Origin: Lentisphaerota bacterium
GTDB taxonomy: Bacteria > Verrucomicrobiota > Lentisphaeria > Oligosphaerales > Oligosphaeraceae
DNA length: 6,561 bases
NCBI GenBank assembly: GCA_012800625.1
Contig: JAAZIY010000042.1
Span: forward strand, 1-6,561
Direction: 5' to 3'
The translations under genes and the position numbers were made by a program. The notes beneath the pieces are model-generated. The model made no database searches and had not been told where the DNA came from. It saw nothing but the letters and a program-made list of their open reading frames with translations. This document shows, one piece after another, positions 5,196-6,561 of the stretch (position 1 is its first letter; every line of letters begins with the position of its first letter).

Positions 5196-6155
5196 ATGTT
5201 CAAAGCGCTCCCATTTTGCCTACTGCTTTTTCTCGCCCTGCTTTTCCAGTCCTGCGATTCCAAGCCTGCCGCCAAGGCGTCCTCGGCCTCGCCCGCCTCG
5301 AGCGGCCTGCCCGCTCTTTCCGCTGATCTTGCTGCCTTAGAGATTAATTATCCCATAGCGCATGAGGGTGCCCAGCCAGGCGTTTGGACCAGTGATTACC
5401 AGGCGGCGCTGAAGCTGGCCGAGCAGGAACAGCTTCCGCTCATACTCAACTTTACCGGTTCGGACTGGTGCCGCTACTGCAAGCTGCTAGTGCGCGACGT
5501 GTTCTCACAGCAAGAATGGCAGGACTGGGTCGCCGACAAATTCATCCTCGTGCACCTGGATTTCCCCCGCAACCAGGAGCTTACCAACGAAAAGCTGATG
5601 GCGCAGAACAACGAGTTGCGCGAGCAGTTCCAAGTGGAAGCCTTTCCCACGCTCCTGGTTCTGGAGCATGACGGCAGCCTGCTGGGGCAAGTAGAGATGC
5701 GCGAGGACAACTCGGTGCTCACCGTGCAACGCAACCTGAGAGCCATCAACCGTCGCCGCAAAACGGTAGTGCAACAAATGATTGCCGCCCTGCCCGAGGC
5801 CGAGCGCCAGGAAGTGCAGGCCATGTACGACAAGGTGCAGCAGGACAGCAAGAAGCTAAGCGACATGGCCAAGGAACATGAAGAGAATATGCGCAAGCTG
5901 CAACAGGGCATTATCGACATGAGCGAGAAAACCGAAAAAGCCATCGTTGACAGCATAGTGGCCCGCTTGCCAGCCGAAAAACAAGCCGAGTATCAAAAGG
6001 CAAAAAAAGAAATGCAGGAGCTAAGCGAACAGCTTAGCCAATGGCTGGAAAAACAACCAGAGCAGTCCGAGCAAAATATCATGCTATACAGAAATTTCCA
6101 AAAGCAACTACAAGAGCAGAGCGACCGAATCGCAGACCTCATCGACAGCGACTAA
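5196..6155 (+). CDS. Thioredoxin-fold lipoprotein with duplicated C-terminal coiled-coil region
   Basis: The 319 residues start with a lipoprotein signal (hydrophobic residues 5-17, FQSC, lipidated C20) and an Ala/Ser/Pro-rich linker to about residue 40. The thioredoxin-like domain spans about 62-185: a helix of the SDYQAALKLAEQEQ type, strand PLILNFTGSDWC, active site C92-R-Y-C95, and cis-proline P151 in VEAFPTLLVLEHDG. The DWCxxC form belongs with the thioredoxin_7/DUF255-like group rather than classical TrxA. Residues 186-319 are charged, Glu/Gln/Lys-rich and strongly helical, probably coiled coil. They contain two related segments, one from IAALPEAERQEVQ (about 196-228) and one from IVARLPAEKQAEYQ (about 254-287). 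The function is probably a membrane-anchored extracytoplasmic thiol reductase or chaperone. The divergent dsbD suggests its electron source, which is inference. AAGGAA 8 nt upstream supports the start. The specific substrate is unknown. Confidence 0.88.
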   Translation: MFKALPFCLLLFLALLFQSCDSKPAAKASSASPASSGLPALSADLAALEINYPIAHEGAQPGVWTSDYQAALKLAEQEQLPLILNFTGSDWCRYCKLLVRDVFSQQEWQDWVADKFILVHLDFPRNQELTNEKLMAQNNELREQFQVEAFPTLLVLEHDGSLLGQVEMREDNSVLTVQRNLRAINRRRKTVVQQMIAALPEAERQEVQAMYDKVQQDSKKLSDMAKEHEENMRKLQQGIIDMSEKTEKAIVDSIVARLPAEKQAEYQKAKKEMQELSEQLSQWLEKQPEQSEQNIMLYRNFQKQLQEQSDRIADLIDSD

Positions 6156-6180
6156 CATAGGCTTTATGCTAGACGAGGAT

Positions 6181-6233
6181 TGTTTGTGTCTCTTCGTGTC
6201 TCTTCGTGTCTCTTCGTGTCTCTTCGTGTCTCC
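6181..6233 (+). repeat. Decamer repeat tract D, four perfect TCTTCGTGTC units
   Basis: The unit TCTTCGTGTC is repeated perfectly four times at 6191-6230, preceded by a near match, TGTTTGTGTC (6181-6190), and followed by the start of a sixth unit. It is the most homogeneous tract and probably the most recently expanded. It sits in the 106-bp gap between two same-direction genes, ending about 28 bp before the mtaB ATG. Confidence 0.92.
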
Positions 6234-6261
6234 CATCCTGTCAGCTCCTTGCTGCACCGCC

Positions 6262-6561
6262 ATGCCCACCTATAGCATATTCACACTAGGCTGCCGCCTC
6301 AACCAGGCCGATTCCGCCCTGTTGGCCGGCAATCTCGAACAGCATGGCTTCAGCGCCCTGCCCTGGGGGCAGGCCGCCGACTTGCTGCTCATCAACTCCT
6401 GTACGGTAACCGCGGTGGCCTCGAGTAAAACGCGGCAGCTTTTACAGTCCGCCCGCCGTTTTGCCCCGCAGGCCTATATTGTGTTGCTGGGTTGCGATGC
6501 CAATGCGGAGTCTGAACGCTGGCGGCAATGCCCTGAATTGGACCTGTTGCTGCCCAACCCC
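6262..6561 (+). CDS. mtaB: MtaB-like tRNA methylthiotransferase (radical SAM), N-terminal part only
   Basis: One hundred residues are visible before the right edge, all within the N-terminal methylthiotransferase (UPF0004) domain. It has TLGCRLNQADS (C11), LLINSCTVTAVASSKTRQLL (C47) and VLLGCDAN (C78), the three cysteines that bind the auxiliary 4Fe-4S cluster. The CTVTA form with TLGCxxNQ points to MtaB, which adds methylthio to t6A37 of ANN-decoding tRNAs, rather than to MiaB or RimO. MtaB usually has GCYAQ at the third cysteine, so GCDAN is a little divergent. The radical SAM CxxxCxxC and TRAM domains would lie beyond the window. The ATG at 6262 is well placed relative to the first strand, but no ribosome binding site is visible. 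It appears unrelated to its neighbours. MiaB-family membership is secure; the subfamily is likely. Confidence 0.88.
   Translation, partial: MPTYSIFTLGCRLNQADSALLAGNLEQHGFSALPWGQAADLLLINSCTVTAVASSKTRQLLQSARRFAPQAYIVLLGCDANAESERWRQCPELDLLLPNP

Noticed and set aside
6181..6233. CRISPR array or tandem operator array
   Set aside because: The units are 10 bp and directly adjacent with no spacers, and there is no dyad symmetry or cas gene; simple decamer repeats explain it.

Overview
The window reads as a chromosomal segment of a PVC-group bacterium, most likely Lentisphaerota or a close Verrucomicrobiota relative. The main clue is the prepilin-like protein: its N-terminus (FTLIELLVV, then AAMLLPALSKARERA) and H-X9-DG tail are typical of the large pseudopilin families of that group. 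Two lipoproteins with an F/C-Q-S-C lipobox and a Trp-rich Gfo/Idh/MocA oxidoreductase fit the same source. No mobile element, CRISPR array, rRNA or tRNA was seen. The taxonomic call is inference.

Layout: (1) 1-974, minus strand: Gfo/Idh/MocA NAD(P)-dependent oxidoreductase, running off the left edge. (2) 975-1414: divergent intergenic region with a decamer repeat tract, a candidate promoter and a well-supported cobalamin (B12) riboswitch whose 3' expression hairpin overlaps the ribosome binding site of the next gene. (3) 1415-2188, plus: H-X9-DG pseudopilin. (4) 2235-3182, plus: BtuF-like cobalamin-binding lipoprotein, 46 nt downstream and probably in the same transcript. (5) 3284-4867, minus: DsbD-type transmembrane thiol reductase, convergent to btuF and short at its C-terminus. 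(6) 5196-6155, plus: thioredoxin-fold lipoprotein with a duplicated helical tail, divergent from dsbD. (7) 6262-6561, plus: N-terminus of an MtaB-type tRNA methylthiotransferase, running off the right edge.

Two functional themes stand out. One is B12 acquisition: the riboswitch leads into a pseudopilin and then a BtuF-like binding protein, so a protein of the type II secretion/type IV pilus fold appears to be under B12 control. The other is extracytoplasmic thiol chemistry: DsbD carries reductant across the membrane, and the divergently transcribed CxxC lipoprotein is a plausible recipient.

A third theme is not explained by the genes. Short degenerate 10-bp repeats (core CTTCGTGTCT, variants CTTAGTGTGC and CTTTGTGTCT) occur in every intergenic gap, always with the same strand orientation whatever the direction of the flanking genes. 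They touch gene ends: one unit supplies the btuF stop codon, and another lies a few bases beyond the shortened dsbD C-terminus.
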